NCBI RefSeq assembly: GCF_009760905.1
Contig: NZ_VIRW01000001.1
Coordinates: 248,001 to 312,000 of the forward strand
Source: Chitinibacter sp. GC72
Lineage (GTDB): Bacteria; Pseudomonadota; Gammaproteobacteria; Burkholderiales; Chitinibacteraceae
Length of the DNA: 64,000 nucleotides
Reading direction: 5' to 3'
Every line of letters starts with the position of its first letter. The first letter of the stretch is position 1. The notes beneath the pieces are model-generated. The model was not told the origin of the DNA. It saw only the letters and a list, made by a program, of their open reading frames with translations, and ran no database searches. The translations under genes were made by a program, and so were the position numbers. This document shows positions 33,100-43,322 of this stretch, in pieces.

Positions 33100-35004
33100 T
33101 TAGACTTTGGGCATTTCCGACTGGATGAGCGCTACAAGCGCATCAACCGTCATCTGGCCCAAGTCTTCACCGCTGCGATTTCGCACGGCCACCAAACCTG
33201 CATCACGCTCTTTATCACCGATAATCAGCTGATAAGGCAAACGCTGCAAGCTATGTTCGCGAATTTTATAGGTTATTTTCTCATTTCTCAAGTCAGCAAT
33301 AGCACGAAGTCCATTTTGATTGAGACGAGCGGTTACATCCTGCGCATATTCGCGCTGCGATTCAGAAATATTCATCACCACCAATTGCACCGGCGCGAGC
33401 CACACTGGGAATGCACCGGCAAAGTTTTCGATCAGGATACCAATGAAACGCTCAAGCGAGCCGAGCACGGCACGGTGAAGCATGATTGGGCGATGTTTGG
33501 CATTGTCTTCGCCCACATATTCAGCACCAAGGCGCTCTGGCAAATTCGGGTCAATCTGCAAAGTACCGCACTGCCACAACCGACCCAGACAGTCTTTGAG
33601 CGTAAATTCAATTTTAGGGCCGTAGAACGCACCTTCACCCGGTAGATACTCAAACTCCAAGCCTTGTGACTGCAAAGCGGCCGCCAGCGCTGCTTCTGCT
33701 TTGTCCCAGCTCTCTTCAGTACCCACGCGTTTTTCTGGGCGAGTTGATAGCTTGACTAAAATCTCGCTAAAACCAAAGTCAGCGTAGACTTCTTTGAGCA
33801 AATCAATGAAGGCGGCTGCCTCTTGCTGCACTTGATCTTCAGTACAGAAGATATGAGCATCATCTTGCACAAAGCCACGTACACGCATAATGCCGTGCAG
33901 AGAGCCTGATGGCTCGTTACGGTGGCATGAACCAAACTCAGCGTAGCGCAACGGCAAATCGCGGTAAGAGCGCAAGCCTTGGTTAAAGACTTGAATATGA
34001 CCAGGACAATTCATCGGCTTAACAGCGTAATCACGTTTTTCCGATTCAGTCGTAAACATATTGTCGTGATAATTTTCCCAGTGGCCTGATTTCTCCCACA
34101 AGGTGCGATCCATCACCATCGGCGTACGAATCTCATCGTAGCCATGATGATTCAGCTTGCGACGCATATACTGTTCAATCGTCTGCCACAGCGTCCAGCC
34201 TTTAGGATGCCAGAACACCATGCCTGGCGCTTCATCTTGCATATGGAACAAATCGAGTTGCTTACCGATTTTACGGTGGTCGCGTTTTTCTGCCTCTTCC
34301 AGCATATGCAGGTACTGTGCCAGATCTTCTTTTTTGGCCCAAGCTGTACCGTAAATACGCGTCAGCATTTCGTTTTTGCTGTCACCACGCCAGTAAGCAC
34401 CAGCCACCTTCATCAATTTGAAGACTTTAAGCTTACCAGTAGAGGGTACGTGCGGGCCACGGCACAAATCGGTGAAGTCGCCTTCGCGGTACAGGCTCAA
34501 TGTTTGGTCGGCAGGGATTGATTCAATAATCTCGGCCTTATAGATTTCACCGATGCTTTTGAAATAAGCCACCGCTTCATCACGCGATAGCTCGTAGCGC
34601 TCGACGGGAATATCTTGCTTGGCCAGCTCCTGCATTTTCTTTTCAATCAGTACCAGATCATCGGGCGTGAATGGGCGCTCGTACGAAAAATCGTAGTAAA
34701 AGCCATTTTCAATCGCAGGGCCAATCGTTACTTGCGCAGTGGGAAAGAGCTGTTTGACCGCATAAGCCAATAAGTGAGCAGTTGAGTGGCGAATCACTTC
34801 CAGACCATCTGCATCTTTCTCGGTGATGATCGCCAAATTGACATCACGCTCAATCGTATAGCTGGTATCCACCAGCTGACCATCAACCTTACCTGCAAGC
34901 GCCGCACGGGCAAGGCCAGCACCAATACTTGCTGCGACTTCAGCAATTGTCACTGCGGATTCAAACTGGCGCTGCGAACCATCTGGAAGAGATACAACTG
35001 GCAT
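33100..35004 (-). CDS. thrS: Threonyl-tRNA synthetase
   Basis: Charges tRNA-Thr and edits Ser-tRNA(Thr). The 634 residues show the TGS domain (about 1-61), the editing SAD domain with [13 protein letters not shown] and [12 protein letters not shown] (family zinc-like His/Cys), and the catalytic domain with [10 protein letters not shown] (active-site zinc Cys), [12 protein letters not shown] and the C-terminal anticodon-binding domain ([15 protein letters not shown]). First gene of the operon; a terminator hairpin lies upstream, separating it from tRNA-Val. Confidence 0.98.
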   Translation of the reverse strand: MPVVSLPDGSQRQFESAVTIAEVAASIGAGLARAALAGKVDGQLVDTSYTIERDVNLAIITEKDADGLEVIRHSTAHLLAYAVKQLFPTAQVTIGPAIENGFYYDFSYERPFTPDDLVLIEKKMQELAKQDIPVERYELSRDEAVAYFKSIGEIYKAEIIESIPADQTLSLYREGDFTDLCRGPHVPSTGKLKVFKLMKVAGAYWRGDSKNEMLTRIYGTAWAKKEDLAQYLHMLEEAEKRDHRKIGKQLDLFHMQDEAPGMVFWHPKGWTLWQTIEQYMRRKLNHHGYDEIRTPMVMDRTLWEKSGHWENYHDNMFTTESEKRDYAVKPMNCPGHIQVFNQGLRSYRDLPLRYAEFGSCHRNEPSGSLHGIMRVRGFVQDDAHIFCTEDQVQQEAAAFIDLLKEVYADFGFSEILVKLSTRPEKRVGTEESWDKAEAALAAALQSQGLEFEYLPGEGAFYGPKIEFTLKDCLGRLWQCGTLQIDPNLPERLGAEYVGEDNAKHRPIMLHRAVLGSLERFIGILIENFAGAFPVWLAPVQLVVMNISESQREYAQDVTARLNQNGLRAIADLRNEKITYKIREHSLQRLPYQLIIGDKERDAGLVAVRNRSGEDLGQMTVDALVALIQSEMPKV

Positions 35005-35057
35005 TTTTTTCGCCCTTACAAGTATCGGCTGGTGCCGAGATCAATATTGAAACGAGA

Positions 35058-35090
35058 TAAAAAAAAAGTGCGGCTTACGCCGCACTTTTT
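35058..35090 (-). terminator. Terminator between tRNA-Val and thrS
   Basis: A 12-bp perfect stem AAAAAGTGCGGC/GCCGCACTTTTT with a 4-base loop; more T follow on the minus strand. It ends the tRNA-Val transcript. Confidence 0.88.
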
Positions 35091-35171
35091 AAGAAACAAG
35101 AACTGTGAACGGCTTAACCCAAATTGAAAAAGGTTGTTGTGCGCGTTGTGGTCATTCTTGTTCCTCTGTGT

Positions 35172-35248
35172 TGGTAGGCACGATTGGACTCGAACCAACG
35201 ACCCCCACCATGTCAAGGTGGTGCTCTAACCAGCTGAGCTACGTGCCT
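35172..35248 (-). tRNA. tRNA-Val(GAC)
   Basis: A 77-nt gene with acceptor AGGCACG/CGTGCCT, anticodon loop TTGACAT (anticodon GAC), GGTTCGAGTCC T arm and encoded CCA. Confidence 0.97.
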
Positions 35249-35259
35249 AAAGAAGCGCA

Positions 35260-35288
35260 ATCATAAACGGGCTAGGCCACTTTGGCAA
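35260..35288 (-). promoter_or_regulatory. Promoter of tRNA-Val
   Basis: Minus strand: -35 TTGCCA (35283-35288), 17-base spacer, -10 TATGAT (35260-35265), about 11 bases before the tRNA 5' end. Confidence 0.72.
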
Positions 35289-35325
35289 GAACTAAGCCAG
35301 CGACGAAGATCGAATGAAGCAAAGC

Positions 35326-35625
35326 TTACAATCCAGGCTTGCGCCAGAAAAATCGCCAAACAAACCCGGGCCAAGCCAATACCAGAAAGAGCGATAGCGT
35401 ACTGGCATAGAACTGCCAATTCTGCGCATGGACCGGGCTGGCCTGACCTTCAATCAGCCTGGCAATAAAGCCAAGCAGAACAAAGAAAAACCCTAATTCC
35501 AGCACTCGCCAGAAAAAAAGCTTTTTCCCTGATTTAGGCTGCAAAACAAACAGAATTTTTTCCGTGAGGAAAGGCAAATTGGCGGCCAAAGCCGCCAAGG
35601 TGCCAATTAATAGCAAATTTTGCAT
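35326..35625 (-). CDS. DUF2818 family membrane protein
   Basis: 99 residues with three hydrophobic segments (about 3-22, 37-60 and 73-92). It matches the small DUF2818 protein that closes the nuo operon in betaproteobacteria. It starts 16 bases after nuoN, so it is co-transcribed. Its function is unknown; a link with complex I is suggested only by position. Confidence 0.85.
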   Translation of the reverse strand: MQNLLLIGTLAALAANLPFLTEKILFVLQPKSGKKLFFWRVLELGFFFVLLGFIARLIEGQASPVHAQNWQFYASTLSLFLVLAWPGFVWRFFWRKPGL

Positions 35626-35641
35626 TTAATCGATATCAATC

Positions 35642-37102
35642 TTAGTGAACACCAGGAATGATGGAACGCTGCACGGCATCAATCAGCACGGTCATTAATG
35701 TGTTTGGCATCAGACCGAGAACCAATAGAAGCAGACAGTTGATTGACAATACCACTTTGGCATCAAAACCAGCGATTAATGGCTCGGAGCTTTCCGGATT
35801 ATCAAAGTACATCACTTTCACAACGCGAAGATAGTAGAAAGCACCGATCAGCGAGAATGCTACCGCCACCACAGCCAGCCACACCATTTGCATATTGACG
35901 ATCTCTTTCAAGACCGACAGTTTCGCAAAGAAACCCAGGAATACCGGAATACCTGCCATCGAGAACATGGTAAACAGCATCATCAAGGCAAACCATGGGC
36001 TGCGTTGATTCAAGCCTTTCAAATCGGCAATCTGGTCTGCCTCAAAGCCTTCGCGCGACAACAGCATTAGCACGCCAAAACCGGCAGCGCCCATCAGCAG
36101 ATAGCTCATGACATAGAAGAAGGATGCGGCGTAGCCATTAGGCGTTGCCACCAGAATACCCAGCAATACAAAACCCATGTGCGAGATGGTTGAGTAACCG
36201 AACATGCGTTTGATATTGGTTTGTGCAATCGCAGTGATGTTACCCAGACCAATTGACAATACAGCCAAGATCATCAGCATGCCGCGCCAATCGGGCGCAA
36301 AACCTTCCAGCGCCTGAGCCAAGACGCGCAAAGTAAATACAAACACGGCAATTTTTGGCGCAGTCGAAATCAGCTGAGTCATTGGTGTAGGCGCGCCCTG
36401 ATAAACGTCAGGTACCCACATATGGAATGGCACTGCACCAAATTTAAAGCCCAGACCAGTTACAACAAACACCAAACCGAAGACCACCAGCAGATTATTT
36501 GCAGAACCTTGCTGAATCGCTTTCGCAATCGCGAATACGTCCAGAGTACCTGTCGCGCCATACAGCATAGACATGCCGTAGAGCAACATGCCTGACGCCA
36601 AAGCACCAAGGACGAAGTACTTCATCGCAGCTTCAGTTGAAGCGAATGAATCACGGTTCAGCGCTACCATCGCGTAGATCGACAGCGACATCAATTCCAG
36701 ACCCACGTATAGAGTCAGGAAGTTAACCGCCGAAGCCATCACCATCATCCCGAGCAGAGAAAACAGTGCCAAGGTGAAAAACTCACCACGGTATAGGCCG
36801 CGAGCCTTTGCGTACGAACGGCCGTAGACCAATACCAGGGCAACACCCAGAATCATACCCAGCTTGGCGTAATCAGACAGAGCATCAGCCAGGAAAGAAT
36901 TACTAAAGCCAAGACGCGCTTGCGGCTCGTGACCAGCCACCACCAGCGCAGCGGTTACGCCCAAAGTGAGCAAGGTCAAAACATAGGTAATGCCACGCTT
37001 GGCATCACTGATAAATAAATCAATCAGCAGGATGGCACAGACCGCACAGAGCAAAAAGATCTCTGGCGTTGCCACCCATGGATTAAGACTGGTCCAGGTC
37101 AT
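35642..37102 (-). CDS. nuoN: NADH-quinone oxidoreductase subunit N
   Basis: Antiporter-like proton-pumping subunit of complex I in the inner membrane. The 486 residues form about 14 helices. The charged residues of the pump path are visible in YVGLELMSLSIYAMVAL (TM5 Glu) and the TM7/TM8 region (MWVPDVYQGAPTPMTQL), with IKRMFGYSTISHMGFV (Lys and broken helix) after. Follows nuoM with 30 bases between. Confidence 0.98.
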   Translation of the reverse strand: MTWTSLNPWVATPEIFLLCAVCAILLIDLFISDAKRGITYVLTLLTLGVTAALVVAGHEPQARLGFSNSFLADALSDYAKLGMILGVALVLVYGRSYAKARGLYRGEFFTLALFSLLGMMVMASAVNFLTLYVGLELMSLSIYAMVALNRDSFASTEAAMKYFVLGALASGMLLYGMSMLYGATGTLDVFAIAKAIQQGSANNLLVVFGLVFVVTGLGFKFGAVPFHMWVPDVYQGAPTPMTQLISTAPKIAVFVFTLRVLAQALEGFAPDWRGMLMILAVLSIGLGNITAIAQTNIKRMFGYSTISHMGFVLLGILVATPNGYAASFFYVMSYLLMGAAGFGVLMLLSREGFEADQIADLKGLNQRSPWFALMMLFTMFSMAGIPVFLGFFAKLSVLKEIVNMQMVWLAVVAVAFSLIGAFYYLRVVKVMYFDNPESSEPLIAGFDAKVVLSINCLLLLVLGLMPNTLMTVLIDAVQRSIIPGVH

Positions 37103-37132
37103 GGTTCTAGCCTACTTTGTATAAGTCGATGA

Positions 37133-38638
37133 TTAGTGGAGCTTGGATTGCGAAACGTGCCAGATCAGATCGTTGACTGACTGGTGCATCACATCAGTAA
37201 ATGGTTTAGGGAACAAACCCATACCCAATACTGCGATCGCCAAAATGGCCAAAACCAAGAATTCACGTGTGTTGACGTCTTTCAACTCGGCCACATTATC
37301 GTTGCCCACATCGCCAAAAATGACACGTTTATACATCCACAGCGTGTAGGCCGCGCCGAAGATCAGCGTGGTCGCAGCAGCAAAGGCGTACCAGAAGTTC
37401 ACCTGAACCGCACCCAAGATCACCATGAACTCACCGGCAAAACCAGAAGTGGCTGGCAAACCCGAGTTGGCCATTGCAAACAACATCATGAATGCAGCAA
37501 AGATTGGCATCTTGTTGGCAACGCCGCCGTAATCGGCAATCTTGCGGCTGTGTACGCGGTCATACATCACACCAATACAGAAGAACATCGCGGCAGAAAC
37601 AAAACCGTGAGAAATCATCTGCACCAAGGCACCTTCAACCGCCCAGGCGTTCAGCTCATTGCCGTTGACGCCACCAAACATAAAGAAGCCCAGCGACACG
37701 AAACCCATGTGGGAAATCGAAGAATACGCCACCAGCTTTTTCATATCGGTTTGCACCAAGGCCACCATACCGATGTATACGACTGCAACCAGTGATAACG
37801 CTACAAATACCCAGGCATACTCCCTGGAGGCATCGGGTGCGATTGGCAGAGCAAACCGCAGGAAGCCATAAGCACCCAGTTTGAGCGTAATCGCCGCCAG
37901 CACCATCGAACCACCAGTCGGTGCTTCAACGTGAGCGTCGGGCAACCAGGTGTGCACTGGCCACATTGGTACTTTCACTGCAAACGCAAAGAAGAACGCC
38001 ACCAGCAACAGGGTCTGTGCTGCCATACCCAAAGGCAGGCGATGGTAATCAGCAATCTCGAAGCTGCCACCAGACTGGTAGTAGAGGTAGATGAAGGCCA
38101 CCAAAGTCAGCAGTGAACCCATCAGCGTATAGAGAAAGAACTTCACTGATGCGTAAACGCGGTTCGGGCCGCCCCATACACCGATAATCAGGTACATCGG
38201 GATCAGCATCGCTTCAAAGAACACGTAGAACAGAATTGCGTCCAGCGCGACAAATGCACCATTGATCAAACCTGACATGATCAGGAATGCAGCCATGTAT
38301 TGCGCTACGCGCTTTTCAATGACTTGCCAGCCAGCCAATACCACCATCAAGGTGGTAAAGCTGTTCAGGATCACAAAGAACATCGACAAGCCGTCAACAC
38401 CGAGGTGGTAGTTGATGTTCAAACTCTGAATCCACGGTTTCATTTCTTCAAACTGCATGCCGCCATGCAGAAGATCGAAACCGGTGTACAGCGGAATCGT
38501 TACAAGGAAAGAGGCCAAAGCGCCAAAGAGCGCCAGCCAGCGCGCAGCAGGAGCATTTTTATCGCTTCCTGTCGCGAGCACGATCAGGCCTGCCAGAATT
38601 GGCATCCAGATCGCAAGGCTGAGGAGATTACCCGTCAT
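37133..38638 (-). CDS. nuoM: NADH-quinone oxidoreductase subunit M
   Basis: Second of the three antiporter-like pump subunits, 501 residues with about 14 helices. The essential TM5 Glu is in FYVFFEAMLIPMYLIIG; the TM7 Lys region is FFAFAVKVPMWPVHTWLPDA, and the broken-helix region MKKLVAYSSISHMGFV is intact. Lies between nuoL (50-base gap) and nuoN. Confidence 0.98.
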   Translation of the reverse strand: MTGNLLSLAIWMPILAGLIVLATGSDKNAPAARWLALFGALASFLVTIPLYTGFDLLHGGMQFEEMKPWIQSLNINYHLGVDGLSMFFVILNSFTTLMVVLAGWQVIEKRVAQYMAAFLIMSGLINGAFVALDAILFYVFFEAMLIPMYLIIGVWGGPNRVYASVKFFLYTLMGSLLTLVAFIYLYYQSGGSFEIADYHRLPLGMAAQTLLLVAFFFAFAVKVPMWPVHTWLPDAHVEAPTGGSMVLAAITLKLGAYGFLRFALPIAPDASREYAWVFVALSLVAVVYIGMVALVQTDMKKLVAYSSISHMGFVSLGFFMFGGVNGNELNAWAVEGALVQMISHGFVSAAMFFCIGVMYDRVHSRKIADYGGVANKMPIFAAFMMLFAMANSGLPATSGFAGEFMVILGAVQVNFWYAFAAATTLIFGAAYTLWMYKRVIFGDVGNDNVAELKDVNTREFLVLAILAIAVLGMGLFPKPFTDVMHQSVNDLIWHVSQSKLH

Positions 38639-38688
38639 AGTTAACCTACTTGTTAATAATTAAATCTGGCAATCAGTGAACCCACTGA

Positions 38689-40731
38689 TTACTGCACTTG
38701 CAGTAAACCACCCAACCAAATCGTCAGCAGCAACAATGCGCCGAGAATCATGGCAAACGCGTAGTGATAGATATAACCGCTTTGAATACGACGGGTCAGA
38801 TTAGAGAACAATCCAACCAATTTAGCCGTACCGTTCACAACTAAACCATCAATCAGCAAGGTATCACCCACTTTCCACAACACAGTACCCAATGCACGGC
38901 CGCCAGCGGCAAATCCATTGATGTACAAGTGATCCATATAGTATTTCTCTTCCAGCAGTTTCTTCACGCCAATTGAAGTGAAGAAGCGATCAAGTGCGGC
39001 AGGAATTTCTGGCTTAACCATGTAGAAGAAGTAAGCACTCGCCACACCTGCAACAGCCAACCAGAATGGCAGCGTTACAAAGGCATGCATGCCCATGTGG
39101 TACCAGTCTTCTGCGTGCTCACCCACAGCAGCCATTGCACCGTGCAAGTCATGATTAACAAAAATCACGTCTTTGAAGAAATCACCGACCAGCATTGGCG
39201 TCATTGCCCAAGCACCGATCAAGACTGAAGGGATTGCCAACAATACCAGCGGCAGCGTAACAACCCATGGAGACTCGTGCGGCTTGTCGTTCGGGCCCAA
39301 GCCATGGTGATGTTCATCTTCATCGTGCGCATCAGCATCATGAGCGTGGTGATGATCTTTCTGCATCCATTGCTCTTTGCCGTGAAATACCAAGAAGTAC
39401 ATCCGGAATGAGTAGAACGCAGTGACAAAGACACCGGCCACCACCGCGAAGTAGGCAAAACCAGCGCCTGGCAGCGTTGAAGCTTGAACCGCCAAGATGA
39501 TCGAATCTTTCGAGTAGAAGCCTGACAGGAACGGCGTACCAATCAATGCCAATGAGCCCAGCAATGAAGTGATCCAAGTGATCTTCATGTATTTGCGCAA
39601 GCCACCCATATTACGGATGTCTTGATCGTGATGCATCCCCATAATCACCGAGCCAGCGGCAAGGAACAGCAAGGCTTTAAAGAACGCGTGCGTCATCAGG
39701 TGGAACACTGCAACAGAGTACGCTGAGGCGCCCAAAGCGACGGTCATATAACCAAGCTGAGACAGCGTTGAGTAGGCAACCACGCGCTTGATGTCGTTCT
39801 GAATAATGCCCAAGAAACCCATGAATAGCGCGGTAATTGCGCCAATCACCAATACAAAGTTCAGTGCAGTTTCCGACATCTCGAACAATGGCGACATGCG
39901 TGAAACCATGAAGATACCCGCTGTCACCATCGTTGCCGCGTGAATCAGCGCAGAGATTGGTGTTGGGCCTTCCATTGAATCCGGCAGCCACACATGCAGC
40001 GGAAATTGTGCTGACTTACCCATCGCACCAATAAACAGCAAGATGCACGTCACTGTCATCAACGACCAGGTCGTACCAGGCAAAATGCTGATTGTGGCAT
40101 TTTGCAGCTCAGGTGCTTTGGCAAATACTTCGGCATAATCGAGTGAGCCAAAGTGCGCCAAAACCAGACCGATACCCAGCAGGAAACCAAAGTCACCGAC
40201 ACGGTTAACCAGGAATGCTTTCAGGTTGGCAAACGTCGCGGTTGGGCGTTTGAACCAGAAGCCGATCAGCAGGTAAGACACTAAACCTACTGCTTCCCAG
40301 CCGAAGAACAGCTGTACAAAATTGTTACTCATGACGAGCATCAACATTGAGAAGGTAAACAGTGAGATATAGCTAAAGAAACGCTGGTAACCCGGGTCTT
40401 CGTGCATATAGCCGATGGTGTAGAGGTGAACCATCAATGAAACGAAGGTCACGACACACATCATCATCGCGGTCAGATTATCGACCAGAAAGCCGACGTT
40501 CAGATCAACGCCATTGACGGTGAGCCAGGTATATACCGTACCGTTAAATGATTCGCCACCTGCAAGCAAATACTGCAGCACGTATGCTGATAAGCCGAAC
40601 GAAACGGCAACGCCCGCGATGGTCACGCAGTGTGCTGCACGGCGGCCGATTAACCAGCCAAACAGGCCAGCGATCAGCGCACCAAACAGCGGCGCAAGCG
40701 GGATCAGCAGATAAATCGATTTCATGTCCAT
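38689..40731 (-). CDS. nuoL: NADH-quinone oxidoreductase subunit L
   Basis: Distal pump subunit with the long lateral helix, 680 residues. Conserved TM5 Glu is in LFFGWEAVGLVSYLLIGFW, and QFPLHVWLPDSMEGPTPIS and IKRVVAYSTLSQLGYM are present. A His/Asp-rich loop (KDHHHAHDADAHDEDEHHH near residues 458-476) interrupts the C-terminal half between membrane helices; short His-rich loops occur at this place in other betaproteobacterial NuoL, and metal binding is only a guess. The start may be ATG at 40731 or 40725. Confidence 0.98.
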   Translation of the reverse strand: MDMKSIYLLIPLAPLFGALIAGLFGWLIGRRAAHCVTIAGVAVSFGLSAYVLQYLLAGGESFNGTVYTWLTVNGVDLNVGFLVDNLTAMMMCVVTFVSLMVHLYTIGYMHEDPGYQRFFSYISLFTFSMLMLVMSNNFVQLFFGWEAVGLVSYLLIGFWFKRPTATFANLKAFLVNRVGDFGFLLGIGLVLAHFGSLDYAEVFAKAPELQNATISILPGTTWSLMTVTCILLFIGAMGKSAQFPLHVWLPDSMEGPTPISALIHAATMVTAGIFMVSRMSPLFEMSETALNFVLVIGAITALFMGFLGIIQNDIKRVVAYSTLSQLGYMTVALGASAYSVAVFHLMTHAFFKALLFLAAGSVIMGMHHDQDIRNMGGLRKYMKITWITSLLGSLALIGTPFLSGFYSKDSIILAVQASTLPGAGFAYFAVVAGVFVTAFYSFRMYFLVFHGKEQWMQKDHHHAHDADAHDEDEHHHGLGPNDKPHESPWVVTLPLVLLAIPSVLIGAWAMTPMLVGDFFKDVIFVNHDLHGAMAAVGEHAEDWYHMGMHAFVTLPFWLAVAGVASAYFFYMVKPEIPAALDRFFTSIGVKKLLEEKYYMDHLYINGFAAGGRALGTVLWKVGDTLLIDGLVVNGTAKLVGLFSNLTRRIQSGYIYHYAFAMILGALLLLTIWLGGLLQVQ

Positions 40732-40763
40732 TGGTATTCTTGTCCGATTTAATGTTGTCCGGT

Positions 40764-41069
40764 TTAACCCTTCAGACTATCCAGATCTTCGACGTTGATC
40801 GACCGCAGATTACGGAAGAGCACCACCAAGATCGCCAAGCCGATGGCAGATTCTGCAGCGGCTACGGTTAGGATAAAGAAGACGAAAATCTGACCCGCGG
40901 TGTCGCCCAAAAACTGCGAAAACGCGATGAAGTTCATGTTAACCGACAAAAGCATCAGCTCGATTGCCATCAGCAATACGATCAGGTTTTTACGGTTCAT
41001 GAAAATGCCAAATACACTGACAGCAAACATGATTGCGCCAAGTACGAGGTAATGTGTAAGCGTTAGCAC
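40764..41069 (-). CDS. nuoK: NADH-quinone oxidoreductase subunit K
   Basis: 101 residues, three helices. The two conserved membrane Glu residues of the proton path are in [17 protein letters not shown] and [15 protein letters not shown]. Lies 12 bases after nuoJ and 32 bases before nuoL. Confidence 0.98.
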   Translation of the reverse strand: MLTLTHYLVLGAIMFAVSVFGIFMNRKNLIVLLMAIELMLLSVNMNFIAFSQFLGDTAGQIFVFFILTVAAAESAIGLAILVVLFRNLRSINVEDLDSLKG

Positions 41070-41081
41070 TGTCGTCCCCTA

Positions 41082-41720
41082 TTATGCAGCAGGCTTGTCT
41101 TCGCCAGCTGATGCATCATCAGCGACGAATTTAGGCTCAGACTTCATTTTCACCATGCGTACACGATCTTCACGCTTAATACGGATCTGATCACCCGGAT
41201 TAATATATTTCGTGTTTTTACGTTTACGCAGCGTCAGGGCAATCGCAGCCACCATACCTACCAGCAGCAATACAGCTGAGAGCTGGAATGGCAGGAAGTA
41301 CTCGGTGTAGATCAATTTGCCCAGAACTTCGGCTGAAGCAGTATCAAACGAAGGCTCAACTACATTGTCGATTTTGGCGTAACGATGCGTCAGAATCAGC
41401 ACCATCTCAGCCAGCATAATCGCAGCCACCGTACCGGCTACCGGCAAGAACTTCCAAAAGCTCTGGCGCAGTTTCTCAAAGTTGATATCGAGCATCATGA
41501 CTACGAACAGGAACAGCACCATCACTGCCCCGACGTAAATCACAATCAACGATACCGCCAAGAATTCGGCCTTCATCAGCATCCACAGTACGGCGCTATT
41601 AAAGAACGAAAGTACCAAGTACAGCACGGCGTGAACTGGGTTTTTTGCTGTGATCACGCGAAAAGCAGCAAACACCAGTACGACAGCAAATACATAAAAA
41701 ATCGCTAAACTCATATCCAT
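41082..41720 (-). CDS. nuoJ: NADH-quinone oxidoreductase subunit J
   Basis: Membrane subunit, 212 residues with five helices; the conserved TM3 segment VIYVGAVMVLFLFVVMML with the pi-bulge Tyr-Gly is present. The C-terminal ~40 residues are a polar, charged tail (RIKREDRVRMVKMKSEPK), longer than in E. coli. Follows nuoI by 12 bases. Confidence 0.97.
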   Translation of the reverse strand: MDMSLAIFYVFAVVLVFAAFRVITAKNPVHAVLYLVLSFFNSAVLWMLMKAEFLAVSLIVIYVGAVMVLFLFVVMMLDINFEKLRQSFWKFLPVAGTVAAIMLAEMVLILTHRYAKIDNVVEPSFDTASAEVLGKLIYTEYFLPFQLSAVLLLVGMVAAIALTLRKRKNTKYINPGDQIRIKREDRVRMVKMKSEPKFVADDASAGEDKPAA

Positions 41721-41732
41721 AGCTCGGAACCC

Positions 41733-42224
41733 TTAGCGGTATTTAGCATCAGCGGCTTTGCGCTCAGCGATTTCTTTTTCGTATTTATCACCAACGGCCA
41801 ATAGCATCGGCTTGGTGTAATACAAATCGCCACGTTTTTCACCGTGATATTCATAAATATGTGTTTCAACAATGGCATCGACTGGACAGGCTTCTTCGCA
41901 GAAACCACAGAAAATGCACTTTGTCAGGTCGATATCATAACGGCTAGTACGACGGGTTTTGTCATCCTCGCGCGCTTCTGATTCGATCGTAATCGCCATT
42001 GCTGGGCAAACTGCTTCACACAATTTACAAGCAATACAACGCTCTTCACCGTTGGCATAACGACGTTGCGCGTGCAGACCACGGAAACGTGGACTGTACG
42101 GCGTTTTTTCGTCCGGAAACTGCACGGTGATCTTGCGTTGGAAGAAGTGGCGGCCGGTCAACTTCAGGCCCAACACCAACTCCCACAGCAAGAAGGTTTT
42201 AAAGAAATACGAAATTTTTTCCAC
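41733..42224 (-). CDS. nuoI: NADH-quinone oxidoreductase subunit I
   Basis: Carries two [4Fe-4S] clusters (N6a, N6b) relaying electrons to NuoB. The 163-residue product starts at a GTG (42224) with AAGGA 8 bases before it; the open frame further upstream runs into nuoH and gives unrelated residues, so the longer ATG start was rejected. Cluster motifs: [12 protein letters not shown] and [12 protein letters not shown]. The family tail [19 protein letters not shown] is present. Confidence 0.97.
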   Translation of the reverse strand: MEKISYFFKTFLLWELVLGLKLTGRHFFQRKITVQFPDEKTPYSPRFRGLHAQRRYANGEERCIACKLCEAVCPAMAITIESEAREDDKTRRTSRYDIDLTKCIFCGFCEEACPVDAIVETHIYEYHGEKRGDLYYTKPMLLAVGDKYEKEIAERKAADAKYR

Positions 42225-42243
42225 GGTCTCTGTCCTTTTCTTC

Positions 42244-43311
42244 TTACCAGATCGACCAAGGGGTCTGCATCCAAGCACCGACCACGATAATCCACACCAA
42301 GGTCACAGGGATGAAAATTTTCCAGCCCAGACGCATCAGTTGGTCGTAGCGATAACGTGGGAAAGTAGCGCGGAACCACAAGAAGCAGAACAGCAAGAAT
42401 GCTACTTTCAATACCCACCACAGTGGGCTTGCAGCGCCGAGTACCGGGATTGACGCAGGGAACGGAGACAACCAGCCGCCCAAGAACATCACCGATGCCA
42501 TTGCCGAAATCAAGATCATATTGGCGTATTCAGCCAAGAAGAACAGCGCGAAACTCATACCTGAGTATTCAACCATGTGACCGGCAACGATCTCAGACTC
42601 ACCTTCGGTTACGTCAAATGGTGCGCGGTTGGTTTCAGCCACGCCGGCGATGAAGTAAACAACGAACAGTGGCAACAGAGGAATCAAGTTCCATGACAAG
42701 ATCGAGCCGCCCATCATGCCAGCACCTTGCTGCTCAACGATTTTCGTCAAATTCAAGCTGCCCGACACCATGATGACGCCAACGAGCGCAAAGCCCATCG
42801 CCAACTCGTACGAAATCACCTGAGCGGCTGCACGCATACCGCCCAAGAAAGCGTACTTCGAGTTAGACGCCCAACCAGCCAAGATCACACCGTAAACGCC
42901 CATTGATGTAATGGCCATCACGTAGAGCAAACCTACGTTAACATCAGCCAATACATACCCAGGGTAAAACGGTACAACCGCCCACGCAGCTAGCGCAGGG
43001 ACCAATACCATCACTGGAGCCAAGAAGAACAGCTTCTTATCCGCAGCGCTAGGTGCAATGATCTCTTTAAGCAGCAGTTTTACGCCGTCAGCAACTGGTT
43101 GCAGCAAACCAAACGGACCGACCCGATTTGGGCCGATACGAATCTGCATATAACCAATTACTTTACGCTCAGCCAAAGTCAGGTAAGCGACTGCACCCAT
43201 AATCGGCGCAACGATCAGAACGATCTTCAGCAAAGTCCAAACCAGGAATGCCACTTGATATGCAGTTTCTGCGCTCAAGTACCCAGCGAGGATGTTTTGT
43301 AGAAATTCCAT
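42244..43311 (-). CDS. nuoH: NADH-quinone oxidoreductase subunit H
   Basis: Membrane subunit that forms the quinone entry with NuoB/NuoD, 355 residues with eight helices. Conserved loops [21 protein letters not shown] and [20 protein letters not shown] (charged E-channel) are complete. Between nuoG (11 bases) and nuoI (19 bases). Confidence 0.98.
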   Translation of the reverse strand: MEFLQNILAGYLSAETAYQVAFLVWTLLKIVLIVAPIMGAVAYLTLAERKVIGYMQIRIGPNRVGPFGLLQPVADGVKLLLKEIIAPSAADKKLFFLAPVMVLVPALAAWAVVPFYPGYVLADVNVGLLYVMAITSMGVYGVILAGWASNSKYAFLGGMRAAAQVISYELAMGFALVGVIMVSGSLNLTKIVEQQGAGMMGGSILSWNLIPLLPLFVVYFIAGVAETNRAPFDVTEGESEIVAGHMVEYSGMSFALFFLAEYANMILISAMASVMFLGGWLSPFPASIPVLGAASPLWWVLKVAFLLFCFLWFRATFPRYRYDQLMRLGWKIFIPVTLVWIIVVGAWMQTPWSIW

Positions 43312-43322
43312 TATCTACCCCC

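Noticed and set aside
42225-42278. Longer N-terminus for NuoI
   Set aside because: The extra residues overlap the nuoH end and are unlike NuoI; the GTG at 42224 has a good ribosome site and aligns with the family.
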